Below, piece by piece: positions 63,369 through 64,000 of a stretch of DNA of 64,000 nt. The notes under the pieces are model-generated. The model made no database searches, was not told the origin of the DNA, and worked only from the letters and a program-made list of their open reading frames with translations. Origin of the DNA: Kryptolebias marmoratus (lineage: Eukaryota; Chordata; Actinopteri; Cyprinodontiformes; Rivulidae); the NCBI RefSeq assembly GCF_001649575.2, contig NC_051439.1:10449341-10513340 (forward strand), given 5' to 3'. Position numbers and translations under genes: made by a program. Numbering within the stretch: position 1 is the stretch's first letter; every line of letters starts with the position of its first letter.

Positions 63369-63884
63369 GACCCCCACCCCACCCACCCCGTCCTCCTTCA
63401 GCTACTCTGATTTGGTGACCTCATTTGCTTTGGTCAAAGTTCAACATCTGCAGTAAAACCATTTGGGTTCAGAGTGAGAACATAGCCCCCCCCCTCCGAC
63501 CCCGCCCCACTCGAAGCGTAACTTGTATGAGCGCCCGCCCGCTCCCACCCTCTTCAAACACCCACCTAACTGTGAGAGAAAAAGAAATGGAAGGGAAGGG
63601 AACGTCCACTTACATTAACTTGTTTAATTTCTGTCATTTTTCACATGTATTTCAGTTGAGCTCTATGTTGTAATTTTGAGCTGACACATTCTGGGTGTGC
63701 CCCTCTAAACGGCTTTCTGTCTGTTTTTTTTTTTTTTTTTTTAAAGCATGGCTGAAATGATTGCAGGAGCTTTTTATGATTTATGTGGTGTTGTTGTTTT
63801 TGTTTTGTTGATTTTTTTTTCTTCTGTCTTGATTTCATGTTTTATTTTCTTTTAAGTCATTTTCTCCTATTTGTTTGGGTTTTA

Positions 63885-63890
63885 ACTAAC
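63885..63890 (+). promoter_or_regulatory. Quaking response element core ACTAAC in 3' UTR
   Basis: ACUAAC is the high-affinity STAR core. Here it overlaps an upstream UAAC half-site (63883-63886), in TTTTAACTAACTAG. It could mediate self-binding by quaking proteins. A six-base motif also occurs by chance, so the functional claim is weak. Confidence 0.35.
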
Positions 63891-64000
63891 TAGCTTAAGG
63901 AGCTAAAACAGCGCAGGTGGTCATCTCTAAAAGTCGGAACACAGTTTAGCGTTTGAGGCAGGCTGAAGGATCGAAGAAATGGTGGAAAGCGAGGTGGGAC

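Larger units (their letters stand above)
63011..64000 (+). other. 3' untranslated region of the quaking gene (continues past the window)
   Basis: It starts after the TAA. QKI-5 messages have long 3' UTRs in mammals, so the end probably lies outside the window. Features: UAAY half-sites at 63080-63083, 63087-63090 and 63153-63156; an A-rich CAA repeat near 63209-63229; C-rich segments near 63370-63390 and 63486-63510; a T run near 63725-63742; a second ACTAAC at 63885-63890. No other gene was seen. Confidence 0.75.

Noticed and set aside
61587..64000. QKI-6 and QKI-7 alternative C-terminal exons
   Set aside because: The tails known in mammals (for example MAFPTKG) were looked for after exon 6 and in intron 7 and were not recognised. 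They may lie in the gap, beyond the window, or be absent from this paralogue.

Overview
The window holds the 5' and central parts of one vertebrate gene on the + strand: a quaking (QKI) family STAR-domain RNA-binding protein gene. Eight coding exons, found by splice sites, reading phase and protein similarity, join into one 1,029-nt reading frame (342 codons plus stop). The frame runs from the ATG at 1658 to the TAA at 63008-63010, and the 3' untranslated region continues past the right edge. No second protein gene, RNA gene or CRISPR array could be supported.

The organism is most likely a teleost fish. The protein matches fish Quaking-B (qkib, also called qki2) better than the mammalian QKI or the other fish paralogue: it starts Met-Met-Val-Gly-Glu, has [10 protein letters not shown] in the KH domain, IKMRR rather than IKLKR, and a seven-alanine tract after QUA2. 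The AT-rich introns with CA/GT microsatellites, and a retroelement tail of a type very common in fish genomes, agree with this. The comparisons are from memory, not from a search.

Layout: 1-1160 is upstream DNA; about 1160-2590 is a CpG-rich promoter zone with the leader and exon 1 (1658-1802). Intron 1 is 23.7 kb and has an isolated CpG cluster near 12.7 kb. Exon 2 (25478-25620) completes QUA1. Exons 3 (34388-34504) and 4 (40363-40506) encode the KH domain. Intron 4 (16.8 kb) holds several stretches that read like conserved non-coding elements. Exon 5 (57321-57408) is QUA2, exon 6 (58645-58944) is the Ala/Pro/Tyr-rich region, and exons 7 (61625-61699) and 8 (62994-63010) give the QKI-5 type nuclear tail (RVHPYQR, ending AATGN).

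The most interesting part is the 3' end. Exon 6 is followed by 141 further open bases with two more donors in exactly the same phase, so the gene may make an isoform with up to 47 extra residues before the nuclear tail. Reading through these donors would give a tail without the nuclear signal. The start of exon 6 has three phase-compatible acceptors. The acceptors of exons 7 and 8 are each preceded by TCTAACC, and the stop codon lies inside ACTAAC, the core of the quaking response element; both would suit self-regulation. No wholly new system is evident; the rest is ordinary intron sequence with a few candidate regulatory elements and repeats.
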